DNA of 64,000 nucleotides from UBA4312 sp002394635 (GCA_946539765.1 CAMNHO010000003.1:62001-126000), one strand, 5' to 3'. Shown: positions 15,747 to 25,131, counted from the stretch's first letter. The notes: a model not told the origin generated them from the letters alone. Numbers and translations: made by a program.

Positions 15747-17714
15747 TTAATAATCAAGATTTGCATATACTGCATTTTCTTGAATAAATTCTCTACGAGG
15801 ATCGACTTGTTCTCCCATTAATAACTCAAATGTGCTGTCAGCATATTCAGCATCAGCAATCGTCACTCTTTTCAAAATTCGGTTTTTCGGATCCATTGTG
15901 GTTTCCCATAGCTGTTCCGCATCCATTTCTCCCAAACCTTTATATCGCTGCACTTTATATCCATCTTTCAATTCATTACGGATGGCATCCATCTCCTGTT
16001 CTTTATAGGCATACATGATCTTTTTTCCTTTTTGTACTTTATAAAGAGGAGGCTGGGCAATATATACGTATCCTTGTTCAATGACCGGTTTCATATAACG
16101 ATATAAGAATGTCAGCATTAATGTTGCAATATGAGCACCATCCACATCGGCATCGGTCATGATAACAATTTTATGATAGCGTAATTTAGAAACATCCACC
16201 TCATCTTTGATACCACAACCAAAGGCAGTGATCATACTGCGAATTTCTGCATTATCAAAGATTCTATGTTCCCTGGCTTTTTCTACATTAATGATCTTTC
16301 CACGTAAAGGAAGAATTGCTTGTGTTTTAGCATCGCGCCCTTGTTTGGCAGATCCACCGGCAGAATTACCCTCGACGATATATATTTCACATTCGCTTGC
16401 ATCTTTACTGGAACAATCTGTTAGTTTTCCTGGTAAAGAGGAAATACCATCCAATGCGGATTTTCTTCTTGTCAATTCACGTGCTTTCTTAGCAGCTAAT
16501 CGTGCTTTGGATGCTAGAGAAGCCTTATCAATAATCGCTTTGGCCGCATCTGGATTCTCTAAAAAATAGCGTTGCAGATGATTGCCGACAATACCGGAAA
16601 CTATTTTTCGCACTTCACTGTTTCCTAATTTTGTCTTTGTCTGGCCTTCATACTGTGGATTTGGATGCTTGACGGAGATAATACATACAATTCCTTCTTT
16701 TACATCATCCTGAGTCAATGTCTCATCTTTTTTTAGCATATTATGCTCTTTGGCATATTGATTGATAACACGTGTTAAAGCCATACGGAATCCATCTTCA
16801 TGGAATCCACCCTCGTGTGTATGAATATTGTTACAGAAAGAATAAATATTTGTCTGATAACCGTCATTATACTGTAAAGCAACTTCAGCCAGAATATTAT
16901 CTACCAATCCTTCACAATAAATCACTTCATCATTAATTTTTGAACGATTCTTGTTCAGATAACGGACATATTCAATAATTCCTCCTTCATAACAATAATC
17001 TTTATGAATTTCCGGATCTGTTCGTTTATCTGTTAATGTCAGTCGGATCTTTTTATTTAAAAAAGCCAGCTGACGAATACGTGTATTCAAGGTTTCAAAA
17101 TCATACGTCGTTGTTTCTGTAAAAATAGTCGGATCCGCTTTAAATCGAACCAGTGTTCCTGTTTCTTCGGTTTTTCCGATGACTTTTAATGGTCCGGAAG
17201 CCTGACCACCATTTTCAAATAATATAGAATAGATTTTTCCATCCTGATATACATTGACTTCCATCCATTCGCTTAATGCATTGACAACACTGGCACCAAC
17301 ACCATGCAAACCACCAGAAACCTTATATGCGCCACCACCGAATTTACCACCGGCATGCAAAACCGTCATGATCGTTTCTACCGCACTAACGCCTGTTTTT
17401 TCATGAATGCCGACCGGCATACCTCGTCCGTTATCGCGAACTGCAATAATATCACCAGGTTCAATAACTACATCAATCCGATCTGCAAATCCAGCCAATG
17501 CTTCATCGATTCCATTATCAACAATTTCCCATACCAGATGATGCAAACCGCGGGCACTTGTAGAACCGATATACATGCCTGGACGAAGACGTACAGCTTC
17601 CAGTCCTTCCAAAACCTGGATATCGTCGGCTGTATACGAATGTTCGACTGCTGTGGCTTCATTTTCCAGCGTTTCAAATTCCTGTATTTCTTTATTCAAT
17701 TCTTCCTGACTCAT
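15747..17714 (-). CDS. gyrB: DNA gyrase subunit B
   Basis: This is the ATPase subunit of gyrase, 655 residues from ATG 17714. A longer frame exists upstream but overlaps recF; GGGAGG stands in front of ATG 17714. Visible motifs are the GHKL ATPase (VDNGIDEA, DNGRGMPVG, GGLHGVGASVVNALS), the Toprim EGNSAGGSA near residue 435 and DADVDGAHI, and the C-terminal PRREFIQENA. The recF stop and gyrB start share one base (TAATG), implying translational coupling in the yaaA-recF-gyrB-gyrA operon. Confidence 0.97.
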   Translation of the reverse strand: MSQEELNKEIQEFETLENEATAVEHSYTADDIQVLEGLEAVRLRPGMYIGSTSARGLHHLVWEIVDNGIDEALAGFADRIDVVIEPGDIIAVRDNGRGMPVGIHEKTGVSAVETIMTVLHAGGKFGGGAYKVSGGLHGVGASVVNALSEWMEVNVYQDGKIYSILFENGGQASGPLKVIGKTEETGTLVRFKADPTIFTETTTYDFETLNTRIRQLAFLNKKIRLTLTDKRTDPEIHKDYCYEGGIIEYVRYLNKNRSKINDEVIYCEGLVDNILAEVALQYNDGYQTNIYSFCNNIHTHEGGFHEDGFRMALTRVINQYAKEHNMLKKDETLTQDDVKEGIVCIISVKHPNPQYEGQTKTKLGNSEVRKIVSGIVGNHLQRYFLENPDAAKAIIDKASLASKARLAAKKARELTRRKSALDGISSLPGKLTDCSSKDASECEIYIVEGNSAGGSAKQGRDAKTQAILPLRGKIINVEKAREHRIFDNAEIRSMITAFGCGIKDEVDVSKLRYHKIVIMTDADVDGAHIATLMLTFLYRYMKPVIEQGYVYIAQPPLYKVQKGKKIMYAYKEQEMDAIRNELKDGYKVQRYKGLGEMDAEQLWETTMDPKNRILKRVTIADAEYADSTFELLMGEQVDPRREFIQENAVYANLDY

Positions 17715-18808
17715 TAGAAAGCCTCCCTTATCATTCCATTTTCGACCATATACAAATGATATGAACGATTCATAAACCATTCTTTTTTTACAGGTTCGGT
17801 TGTCGTAATAAAAATTTGCATAGAATCCGGTAAATTTTGTATCAATGATCGTTTTCTTTCGTTATCCAATTCACTGAATACATCATCCAGCAATAAAATC
17901 GGATATTGATGGCTCTTATCTTTGATAATATCTGCCAGTCCTAGTTTTAAAGCCAGTAAAAAACTTCTTTTCTGTCCCTGACTGGCAATTTCATAGACCG
18001 GCTTATCATTGAGAAGAAAGACAATGTCATCCTTATGGATGCCGGCCATTGTCTGCTTATAATATTTGTCTTTGGATTGATTCTTGTCATAAATGTCTTG
18101 TAATTGACCTTCCATATCCTCATTTATATCTACAAATGTCTTATAAACAGCACCAATTTTTTCTTCTTTTTTTTCAAAAAAAGGATATAAATTTTGTGAC
18201 TTTTCCATTAATTCTTTAATAAACTGCGACCTTTGTCCAATAATGACTAACTGATCCTTTATCATTTGATCTGTATAGGTCTTTAACAACACATCATCTA
18301 CTTTATCCATTTTCAAAATTTGATTTCTTTCTTTTAATAAATTCTGATAATGAGAAAGCGTATATGTATACGTCTTTGATAATTTGATCAGTTCCATATC
18401 AATAAAATGTCGTCTGTTTCTTGGAGATTTTTGAAAAAGAATCATATCATCCGGACAAAATAAAATAGCATTTACAATACCTACAAAATCCGAATACTTA
18501 TTAACCGGATTCTGAAATCGGAATAGATGCTTTTTTTTATCTGTAACAATGATTTTTAAATCCTGGATTGTTTGATTGGATTCTACTTTCGCTTCTATCT
18601 GCATATACTCCTTATTCTGTTTTACCAGACTGGAAAGCTGTCCGGTACGAAAGGAGTGCAGATGACTTAAAAAATAAATGGATTCTATCAGATTTGTTTT
18701 TCCTTGTGCATTCTTTCCACATAAACAGTGAATGCTACTGCTTTGAAAGGTGACAGAACAAGATTCATAGTTTCTGAAATTCTGTATATTCAGTTGATTC
18801 AAATTCAT
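17714..18808 (-). CDS. recF: DNA replication and repair protein RecF
   Basis: RecF is an SMC-like ATPase that acts with RecO/RecR at single-strand gaps. It has 364 residues, with Walker A CGKNAQGKTNL near residue 31, the signature region ASQGQKRSF near residue 280 and Walker B LLLDDVFSELD near residue 310. Its ATG overlaps the yaaA stop by four bases (ATGA) and its own stop touches the gyrB start, so the genes are tightly coupled. Confidence 0.96.
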   Translation of the reverse strand: MNLNQLNIQNFRNYESCSVTFQSSSIHCLCGKNAQGKTNLIESIYFLSHLHSFRTGQLSSLVKQNKEYMQIEAKVESNQTIQDLKIIVTDKKKHLFRFQNPVNKYSDFVGIVNAILFCPDDMILFQKSPRNRRHFIDMELIKLSKTYTYTLSHYQNLLKERNQILKMDKVDDVLLKTYTDQMIKDQLVIIGQRSQFIKELMEKSQNLYPFFEKKEEKIGAVYKTFVDINEDMEGQLQDIYDKNQSKDKYYKQTMAGIHKDDIVFLLNDKPVYEIASQGQKRSFLLALKLGLADIIKDKSHQYPILLLDDVFSELDNERKRSLIQNLPDSMQIFITTTEPVKKEWFMNRSYHLYMVENGMIREAF

Positions 18809-19008
18809 CGGATTTCTATCCTTTGTTCATCAATTTGAATACAATCTCCCTTATAAAGCTTTTTTCCTCTTCTTTGTTCCGGTTGTCCGTTGACATAGAC
18901 CTTGTGTTCCTGAAGAAAAAATTTAGCCTGTCCTCCACTATAGATAAAATCACAGGCCTTTAATAATTGAGATAATGTAATATAGTCATTTTCTAACTTA
19001 AAATCCAT
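18805..19008 (-). CDS. yaaA: S4-domain RNA-binding protein YaaA
   Basis: This 67-residue protein is almost entirely one S4 fold (LSQLLKACDFIYSGGQAKFF, then VYVNGQPEQRRGKKLYKGD). It is the conserved small gene between dnaN and recF in Firmicutes. It probably binds structured RNA; in Bacillus it has been linked to ribosome assembly. Start ATG 19008 has AAGGGGAA in front. A strong promoter lies upstream and the dnaN terminator precedes it, so it heads the recF-gyrBA operon. Confidence 0.93.
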   Translation of the reverse strand: MDFKLENDYITLSQLLKACDFIYSGGQAKFFLQEHKVYVNGQPEQRRGKKLYKGDCIQIDEQRIEIR

Positions 19009-19031
19009 GAAGTTCCCCTTTATGCTTTAAT

Positions 19032-19062
19032 ATTATACCATATTTTATACCATATTTTGAAT
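19032..19062 (-). promoter_or_regulatory. Promoter of the yaaA-recF-gyrB-gyrA operon
   Basis: On the minus strand an extended -10 box TGGTATAAT (TATAAT at 19037-19032) is preceded by a near-tandem copy, so ATGGTATAA occurs twice 14 bases apart. A TCAAAA stretch lies near the -35 position. The duplication offers two overlapping -10 elements. Confidence 0.6.
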
Positions 19063-19095
19063 TTTATAACTATAAGAATCCCCCCTATTTGAAAA

Positions 19096-19120
19096 TAAAA
19101 AAAGCCTTAAACAGGCTTTT
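19096..19120 (-). terminator. dnaN terminator
   Basis: AAGCCT pairs with AGGCTT around a GTTTA loop on the minus strand and is followed by seven T, directly after the dnaN stop codon. Confidence 0.85.
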
Positions 19121-19127
19121 AAATGAA

Positions 19128-20252
19128 TCAATCGTAACTTCTTACTGGTACAATGATCATAATAGCAGAATCGTCTTCCGGATTGATGATACGAATTGGT
19201 TTCATTAACCCTGAAAATTTTAATTCTACTTTTTCACAATGTAATGCTCTTACTGCATCCAGCAAAAAGGATCCGTTACATGTTAATGTCAATGGTTCTC
19301 CTTGATAAATACAATCTGTCATAACTTCATCGGAGTTACCAATTTCTGATGAACTTGTTTTTACACGAACGATGTCTTCCGAACATTCTAATTTAACCAG
19401 ATGGATCTTATCGTTCCGAATAAAGTTTGTACGATCTACGATACTGGTCAGTTCATGAGATGATACGACCAAAGTAGCTACGCTACTTGTTGGAATGATT
19501 CGTTCAACCTCAGGAAAACTTCCATCCAAAAGACGTGTTTGGAAGATGGTCTGATCAAAGATGAATTGCGCTTTCTTTCGATCGATATACATATCTATTT
19601 GTTGTTGTTCATCGGATAAAGATTTAACAACTTCGGATAAAGACTTATTCGGAATGGTTACGTTCATATCTGCTTTCGAATCAATTGTTACTTTTTTTCT
19701 AGCCAGTCGATAAGAATCTGTACCGGAACAATACAACTGATTCTGTTGAATATTAAAGTTGATTCCCATTAATACCGGTCTTTGTTGATCATTATCTCCA
19801 CATGCATAAGCAGTCTGATTGACAATATCTTTTAGATCGGATGTACTGATATGAATGGCTGTTTCCGGTTGAGAGAAATCAATATTCGGATATTGTTCTG
19901 CCTCGATGCCATTTAAATTAAATTGTCCATTATTGCTTGTAATGCGTACCAATTCAAAATCCATTAATTCCATTTCAATAACAGGACTATCGATCTTACG
20001 TACGATTTCCAACAGATATTTTGAATCCATGACAATTGATCCTTCGGATTCAATCTTTAATTGATTTTGTTCATCCGATTCAATCATCGTGCGAATAGAA
20101 ATATTGGAATCACTTCCTGTTAATATAATCTTATTGGCTTCTACACGAATATGGATACCGGATAAAGCTGGTAGCGGTGAGAACACGCTGATTGCACGAG
20201 ATGTCACAGATAGCTTATTGTAAAAATATTTACGATCGATTGAGAATTTCAT
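19128..20252 (-). CDS. dnaN: DNA polymerase III sliding clamp (beta subunit)
   Basis: The processivity clamp forms a dimeric ring on DNA. From ATG 20252 the protein has 374 residues, the usual length; a longer in-frame start at 20327 lies in the DnaA-box region and has no ribosome site, whereas AAAGGAGATGAATTT precedes ATG 20252. The three-fold repeated clamp fold is recognisable from LPALSGIHI, MGINFNIQQ and the C-terminal MKPIRIINPEDD...VPVRSYD. It lies between dnaA and yaaA. Confidence 0.96.
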   Translation of the reverse strand: MKFSIDRKYFYNKLSVTSRAISVFSPLPALSGIHIRVEANKIILTGSDSNISIRTMIESDEQNQLKIESEGSIVMDSKYLLEIVRKIDSPVIEMELMDFELVRITSNNGQFNLNGIEAEQYPNIDFSQPETAIHISTSDLKDIVNQTAYACGDNDQQRPVLMGINFNIQQNQLYCSGTDSYRLARKKVTIDSKADMNVTIPNKSLSEVVKSLSDEQQQIDMYIDRKKAQFIFDQTIFQTRLLDGSFPEVERIIPTSSVATLVVSSHELTSIVDRTNFIRNDKIHLVKLECSEDIVRVKTSSSEIGNSDEVMTDCIYQGEPLTLTCNGSFLLDAVRALHCEKVELKFSGLMKPIRIINPEDDSAIMIIVPVRSYD

Positions 20253-20392
20253 AAATTCATCTCCTTTGTCTTTATTTATTAGTGTAACAATAATAAGGTG
20301 TGGAAAACGTGGATAACTTTTGATCAAATGCTTATTTTATCCATAAAACCTTGAATATACGTCTGTGGAAAAGCAGGGATTTATATGGAAAA
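20253..20392. promoter_or_regulatory. dnaA-dnaN intergenic region with DnaA-box-like sites
   Basis: Near-consensus DnaA boxes occur: TTATCCACG on the minus strand (20316-20308), TTATCCATA on the plus strand (20337-20345), and two TGTGGAAAA forms (20299-20307, 20364-20372; complement TTTTCCACA). Boxes on both sides of dnaA are typical of bipartite Firmicutes origins. Confidence 0.7.
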
Positions 20393-21751
20393 CTATTCCA
20401 GGTTTTCCTTGATTTTTGTCATAGCGATAGAAAAAGCCTTGTCCTGTTTTAAAAGTTTGGCAGCTCTATCATAAGAACTTTTGATCGTAGAATGATCTCT
20501 GTGTCCTAATTCATTGCCGATTTGTGTCCAGGACGTATCTAGCATTTCATGTGTTAAGTATACAAACATATGACGCGCTGTTACCAGACGTTTTTGCCGG
20601 GATTTTCCTTCTATATCTCTATAAGACATGCCATAGAACCGGGTTACAGCTTTTTTTATCTGTTTTGGCGTTAATTTTTCCGGTTTTGACATAACAATCT
20701 GATCAGATAAAATCATTTTTGCAAAATCCAGGTCGATAACCTCCGGATTCTCCAAGGTTGCATTAAATAAAAGTTTATTTAAGTTTCCTTCCAGTTTTCT
20801 AACATCATCAGAAAACTGCAAGGCCAGATAATCAATGACTTCATCCGTAATCGGACAAGTTTCTTCGTAACCTTCCAGTTTTTTCCGTAAAATAGCCCGG
20901 CTTGTATCAAATTCCGGTTTTTGTATATTTACCACAAGTCCTTTTGTAAAACGGGAAATCAAACGAGATTGAATGCCAGTCAGCTGATTTGGATGCATAT
21001 CGCTGGTAATGATAATCTGCGCATTTTTATCAATCAGTGCATTATAGACCTTAAAGAAGACTTCCTGCGAACTCGATTGCGTCAAATTCTGTATGTCATC
21101 AATCAGAAAGTAATCATGATCGATTAGTTGGCTTTGTACAAGATCTACTGTATTTCCATGAATATTCTTGGTTTTCATCGCATCCAGAAGAATTGAAACA
21201 AGGTCGCCGGCATAGGCATAGAAGAACTTGCATTCTGGTTTTTCTTTGCGAAGATAATTACCAATCGCATGCAGAAGATGCGTTTTTCCCAACCCGGAAT
21301 TTCCATATAACATAATTGGATTGAACATATGATTTGATTGTGTACAACTGGCCAGACAAGCTGCATAGGCTTCTTGATTGGATTTACCTTCGACGAAATT
21401 CTCAAAGGTATAGTCCGGATTCAATTTTGCGTCGATGATATGACTGGTCCGGTATTCAATATCAATTTCCGGTTGTAGCTTTTGTGCTTCATGGTATTCC
21501 AGAAATTGAATAGGAATTCTATATCCCCATACATCAGCTAATACATGTTCCATAAGCTCTTTTGCATCTTTTTGTGTAACAATGTTCTTGGTTATCATAG
21601 AACGATATGAAACATACGCAAACTGATCATCAATTTTAAAAAGATTAGTCTTTCGGATCCAGTTTCTAAAAGTATCGTCATCAAAAAAATGACTTTCTTC
21701 TATTTTATCCAAAGTTTCTTTCCAAATGTCGTTAAATGATACCGATTCCAT
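20393..21751 (-). CDS. dnaA: Chromosomal replication initiator DnaA
   Basis: DnaA binds 9-mer boxes and opens the origin. From ATG 21751 (GGAGAAT in front) it has 452 residues; an upstream GTG at 21784 is less likely. Walker A GNSGLGKTHLL lies near residue 152, Walker B YFLIDDIQ near residue 215, and sensor motifs follow. Domain IV near residue 395 onward includes the box-recognition helix ELGHRDHSTI. The DnaA-box clusters on both sides of the gene support autoregulation and origin function. Confidence 0.97.
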   Translation of the reverse strand: MESVSFNDIWKETLDKIEESHFFDDDTFRNWIRKTNLFKIDDQFAYVSYRSMITKNIVTQKDAKELMEHVLADVWGYRIPIQFLEYHEAQKLQPEIDIEYRTSHIIDAKLNPDYTFENFVEGKSNQEAYAACLASCTQSNHMFNPIMLYGNSGLGKTHLLHAIGNYLRKEKPECKFFYAYAGDLVSILLDAMKTKNIHGNTVDLVQSQLIDHDYFLIDDIQNLTQSSSQEVFFKVYNALIDKNAQIIITSDMHPNQLTGIQSRLISRFTKGLVVNIQKPEFDTSRAILRKKLEGYEETCPITDEVIDYLALQFSDDVRKLEGNLNKLLFNATLENPEVIDLDFAKMILSDQIVMSKPEKLTPKQIKKAVTRFYGMSYRDIEGKSRQKRLVTARHMFVYLTHEMLDTSWTQIGNELGHRDHSTIKSSYDRAAKLLKQDKAFSIAMTKIKENLE

Positions 21752-21784
21752 ATATTCTCCAATCTTGCACATACGATTATACAC

Positions 21785-22300
21785 GAATTCATTTAAAAGT
21801 TTAAGGAATAAAAAAAATAAGTTTTCCCCATTTTTTGTGGGGAAAACTGTTTGTCCACTGGGGAAAACTTTTGAAAATGGGGAAAAGTAGTGTGGAAAAT
21901 TCTCCTTTTTTCGGGGAGTTTTCCATATTACTATAGATATTTTTATCTTTGATTATAAGAGGTTTCAAACTTATCCACGAAAAGGAGCGGGGATAAAATT
22001 TTGAAGTTTTATAGAGTGGAAAACATAAGGAAAAAAGAGGGGAAACCGATTGTTATAAAAAAATAATAAATAATTAATCCACACATAATCGGGATAAATT
22101 ATATCCTTTTTTTATACATATAATAAATTATAAGGATAATGGATATACATATTCATCAAAACAAGAAAAAGTATGCAGCATATGAAATATATAAGGATAT
22201 CGATTTAGCAATCATAAAAGATACTGCTTATATATATAGAATAAAGAAATAGAAAACCGATTCATATATAATAAAAATATAAAGAAAGATTCATAATTTA
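21785..22300. other. oriC: Replication origin oriC
   Basis: This 500-base gap between dnaA and rpmH carries many DnaA-box-like 9-mers. A dense run of TGGGGAAAA occurs at 21838, 21859 and 21878, with TGTGGAAAA at 21891 and the complement TTTTCCCCA at 21822. TTATCCACG lies at 21971, a GGGGATAA near 21990, GTGGAAAAC near 22016 and TAATCCACA near 22076. To the right, 22050-22300 is almost pure A+T and suits an unwinding element. No gene is seen. The strand bias of flanking genes flips here. Confidence 0.85.
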
Positions 22301-22330
22301 TTGACTTTTATTTGAAAACGTGCTTATAAT
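22301..22330 (+). promoter_or_regulatory. rpmH promoter
   Basis: TTGACT (22301-22306) and TATAAT (22325-22330) with an 18-base spacer form a near-consensus vegetative promoter about 40 bases upstream of rpmH. Confidence 0.88.
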
Positions 22331-22371
22331 GTTTAAGCAATTGAAAAAATAAAAGACTGAGGGGTGTGAAA

Positions 22372-22506
22372 ATGAAAAGAACATATCAGCCAAGTAAAAT
22401 TAAACACCAGAGAACACATGGCTTCCGTGCCAGAATGGCAACAACTGGTGGACGTAAGGTTCTTGCAAGAAGAAGAGCAAAGGGCAGAAAGGTATTATCC
22501 GCATAG
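22372..22506 (+). CDS. rpmH: Large ribosomal subunit protein bL34
   Basis: This 44-residue, very basic protein begins MKRTYQPSKIK and contains HGFRARMATTGGR and a C-terminal KGRKVLSA, the signature of L34. It is the first gene right of oriC, followed by rnpA, as in nearly all bacteria. The ribosome site is GAGGGGTG. It was found by direct reading because it is short. Confidence 0.98.
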   Translation: MKRTYQPSKIKHQRTHGFRARMATTGGRKVLARRRAKGRKVLSA

Positions 22507-22507
22507 A

Positions 22508-22532
22508 AATCACCTGACATGGTGATTTTTTT
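22508..22532 (+). terminator. Hairpin with T-run between rpmH and rnpA
   Basis: AATCACC pairs with GGTGATT, followed by a T-run (T7 including the last two stem bases). It sits between rpmH and rnpA and likely attenuates, so rpmH is made in excess over the RNase P protein. Confidence 0.8.
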
Positions 22533-22551
22533 GTCTGGATAGGAGGTATTT

Positions 22552-22887
22552 GTGAAAAAAGCATATAGAGTGTGTAAAAATTATGAATTCTCTTCAATTA
22601 TCCAGCAGCATACATTCGTAAAATCATCATCTTTTGTTGTTTATTATGTAGATCGAAAAGAAGATCAGGCACGTGTTGGAATCAGCGTTGGTAAGAAATT
22701 GGGGAATGCTGTAAAACGTAATAAAATCAAAAGACAGGTGCGAAGTATGATCGATGAAATATATGATTTTAATGAATCTTATGATACGATACTTATCGTA
22801 AGACCTCATTATCTTCGTTTTTCTTATACAGAAAATAAAAAACAACTGTATGATCTGAAACGAAGAATAGATAAAAGAAAAGGATAG
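22552..22887 (+). CDS. rnpA: Ribonuclease P protein component
   Basis: This 111-residue basic protein assists the RNase P RNA in removing tRNA 5' leaders. The family core RVGISVGKKLGNAVKRNKIKR near residues 43-63 contains the conserved RNR-like basic helix. The GTG start at 22552 follows AGGAGG. It is seven bases ahead of yidC. Confidence 0.96.
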   Translation: MKKAYRVCKNYEFSSIIQQHTFVKSSSFVVYYVDRKEDQARVGISVGKKLGNAVKRNKIKRQVRSMIDEIYDFNESYDTILIVRPHYLRFSYTENKKQLYDLKRRIDKRKG

Positions 22888-22894
22888 AGAAAAT

Positions 22895-23884
22895 ATGACA
22901 CGAAGCATTCAAAAGAAATTGAAAGTAATGATTGTTTGTTTATTTCTATTATTGACTTGTACGGCATGTAGTGCACCGCGAGCAAGAGATGGAAAAACAA
23001 AGGTAGATCAAATTATCTCCAGTGAAACCGTAACCGTTAAAAAATCTGATGTAAATGTTACGGAAATTAAAGATGAAAAATTAGCGAAAAAATACGCAAA
23101 ATTGGATGATGATGCTGAAATTACGATTGAACCTACAACATTTAAACAAGCCATCGGAAATGGCTGGTTTGATGGATTGATCGTATGGCCTTTAGCTACA
23201 TTGATCAATAAAGTTGCAGCCAAGACAGATGCCGGTATCGGTATTATCGTTGCTACCTTATTATTACAGCTGGTTTTATTTGCGTTAACAGGAAAATCAC
23301 AAATGTCTTCCCAAAGAATGCAGGAAATACAACCTGAATTGCAAGCAATCCAAAATAAATATAAAGGAAGAACGGATCAGCAGTCCCAGATGAAGATGTA
23401 TTCCGAAACCCAGGAGCTGTATAAGAAATACGATATCCATCCATTTGGATCGATACTTGTCATGTTCCTGCAGCTACCGATCATGATGGGTATGTACTAT
23501 GCTACGATGCGTGCAGCCAGTGTTATTTATGGTACGTTTATGGGAATCCGTCTATCTCTTACACCAATGCAGGGAATTCGTTCATTGAATGTGCCGATCA
23601 TTATCATATATGCTTTGATGATCATCTGCCAGTTTGTGACAACACAGCTGCCAAAATGGCTGAAAAAATATCAGGATAAGAAAGACAATGTACGGGTAAA
23701 GAAATACAAGCAGGATGAAAACCAGACACAGAATACAATGAATATGTATATGTATATGATGACGATCATGTTTGCGTTTATTTATGTCGGATGGCCGACA
23801 GCCATGTCATTCTACTGGGTAGTTACTTCGATTATACGTATTATTCAAAATATCGTTCTTCATAAAGCTATGCATAAGAACTAG
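22895..23884 (+). CDS. yidC: Membrane protein insertase YidC (lipoprotein form)
   Basis: This 329-residue Oxa1/YidC insertase folds membrane proteins. An N-terminal signal ends in a lipobox-like CTAC, with Cys25 as the likely lipidated residue, as in Bacillus SpoIIIJ/YidC2. Five membrane segments follow: the first near residue 110, then a basic cytosolic hairpin (QMSSQRMQEIQPELQAIQ), then four more. A positively charged loop precedes the last helices. It lies between rnpA and jag, the standard order. Confidence 0.95.
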   Translation: MTRSIQKKLKVMIVCLFLLLTCTACSAPRARDGKTKVDQIISSETVTVKKSDVNVTEIKDEKLAKKYAKLDDDAEITIEPTTFKQAIGNGWFDGLIVWPLATLINKVAAKTDAGIGIIVATLLLQLVLFALTGKSQMSSQRMQEIQPELQAIQNKYKGRTDQQSQMKMYSETQELYKKYDIHPFGSILVMFLQLPIMMGMYYATMRAASVIYGTFMGIRLSLTPMQGIRSLNVPIIIIYALMIICQFVTTQLPKWLKKYQDKKDNVRVKKYKQDENQTQNTMNMYMYMMTIMFAFIYVGWPTAMSFYWVVTSIIRIIQNIVLHKAMHKN

Positions 23885-23894
23885 GAGGCCATCT

Positions 23895-24521
23895 ATGAAA
23901 TTTGATACATTTATCGGAAAAACTGTAGATGATGCATTAGCACAAGCTGCAGCAGCCAAACAAGTAAACAAAGAAGATATTCATTATACTGTTATTGATG
24001 AAAAAAGTGGTTTTTTGGGAATCGGTAAACAAGTTGAAATTGAAGCTTATTGTGAAAAAGATGTGGAAGCATTTATAGAAAGCTATATTCAGAATTATTT
24101 TGATAATGCCGAACTGGATGGTCGTGTCATGATCGAAAATGATAATGGATTCTATCGTATTTCTGTTGATACTTCCAACAATGCAGTCTTGATTGGAAAA
24201 AGCGGACGTTCTCTTCAAGCGTTTAACCGTCTGGTAAAAGTAGCTGTCAGTGCGCAATTTAAGAGAAGGGTTGGTCTGTTGATCGACGTGAATGGATATA
24301 AACAGGAACGTTATGAAAAATTATGTCGTATGGCAGTCCGAGTGGCTCGTGATGTACAAAGAACAAAGATTGATGCCAGTCTGGATCCGATGACAGCGGA
24401 TGAAAGAAAGGCTGTTCACAATGCGTTAGCCAAAATGAAAGATATCTCTACGCATTCAGAAGGCGAAGGCGATCGTCGACATATCAATATTTTGTATACG
24501 CCAGGAAAGGAAATTGAGTAA
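23895..24521 (+). CDS. jag: RNA-binding protein Jag/KhpB (Jag_N-KH-R3H)
   Basis: This 208-residue protein has three parts: an N-terminal Jag_N domain (FIGKTVDDALAQA and SGFLGIGKQ within residues 1-50), a KH domain (LIGKSGRSLQAFNRLV near residues 105-120) and an R3H domain (MTADERKAVHNALAKMK near residues 165-182). It binds RNA with KhpA and affects cell division and elongation in related cocci. Start ATG has AGGAGG; it follows yidC by ten bases. A terminator overlaps its stop codon. Confidence 0.93.
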   Translation: MKFDTFIGKTVDDALAQAAAAKQVNKEDIHYTVIDEKSGFLGIGKQVEIEAYCEKDVEAFIESYIQNYFDNAELDGRVMIENDNGFYRISVDTSNNAVLIGKSGRSLQAFNRLVKVAVSAQFKRRVGLLIDVNGYKQERYEKLCRMAVRVARDVQRTKIDASLDPMTADERKAVHNALAKMKDISTHSEGEGDRRHINILYTPGKEIE

Positions 24522-24544
24522 CGAGATCCCTCGTTACTTTTTTT
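24518..24544 (+). terminator. Terminator after jag
   Basis: GTAACGAG pairs with CTCGTTAC around a short loop, followed by seven T. It overlaps the jag stop codon and ends the rpmH-rnpA-yidC-jag cluster. Confidence 0.9.
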
Positions 24545-24556
24545 AGCGAGTATAGT

Positions 24557-25120
24557 ATGAAGATTATTATTGGATTGGGGAATCCGGGTGTTAAATATCA
24601 AAGAACAAGGCATAATGCCGGTTATATGGTCATGGATCGGCTGGCTGAATTGTGCCAATTCGAATTTACACAGGAAAAATTCTCGGCTCATTTTGCAAAG
24701 GGAAAAATAAAAGGAGAAGATGTTATTCTTTTAAAACCTGTAACATATATGAATAACAGTGGTTTTGCACTTCGACAGTGTCTGGATTTTTATAAAGAGA
24801 GTCCGGATAATATCTTGGTGATATATGATGATATTGACCTTCCGGTAGGAAGGATACGTTTACGCCAACAAGGAAGTGCCGGTGGTCATAAAGGAATGAA
24901 AAGCATCATATCCTGTATTTTTACTACAGATTTTAATCGGATACGAGTAGGGATCGGTCGCGATGCGCAAATACCGATTATTGACTGGGTCCTGCAGGCA
25001 TTTAAAGAAGAAGAAAAGGAAGATCTGCAATCTGCAATTGATCTGGCTGCTCATGCTGCCTTCGAATCAATTCATACAGACTTTTCCAAAGTGATGAATG
25101 TATATAATAAAAAGAAATAA
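24557..25120 (+). CDS. pth: Peptidyl-tRNA hydrolase
   Basis: The enzyme recycles peptidyl-tRNA released from stalled ribosomes. The 187-residue length is standard. The N-terminus IIGLGNPGVKYQRTRHNAGY holds the conserved Asn and the catalytic His; the motif KPVTYMNNSG and the DDIDLPVG segment follow, then GSAGGHKGMKS. The ribosome site is weak (GCGAG). It precedes mfd by a few bases, an order conserved in Bacillota. Confidence 0.96.
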   Translation: MKIIIGLGNPGVKYQRTRHNAGYMVMDRLAELCQFEFTQEKFSAHFAKGKIKGEDVILLKPVTYMNNSGFALRQCLDFYKESPDNILVIYDDIDLPVGRIRLRQQGSAGGHKGMKSIISCIFTTDFNRIRVGIGRDAQIPIIDWVLQAFKEEEKEDLQSAIDLAAHAAFESIHTDFSKVMNVYNKKK

Positions 25121-25131
25121 AGGTGATGTTC

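Noticed and set aside
16741..16790. AACACGTGTT in gyrB as a second parS
   Set aside because: It is palindromic but lacks the TGTTTC/GAAACA arms needed by ParB.
20253..20327. Longer dnaN start upstream
   Set aside because: The extension lies in DnaA-box sequence, lacks a ribosome site and is absent from the clamp family.
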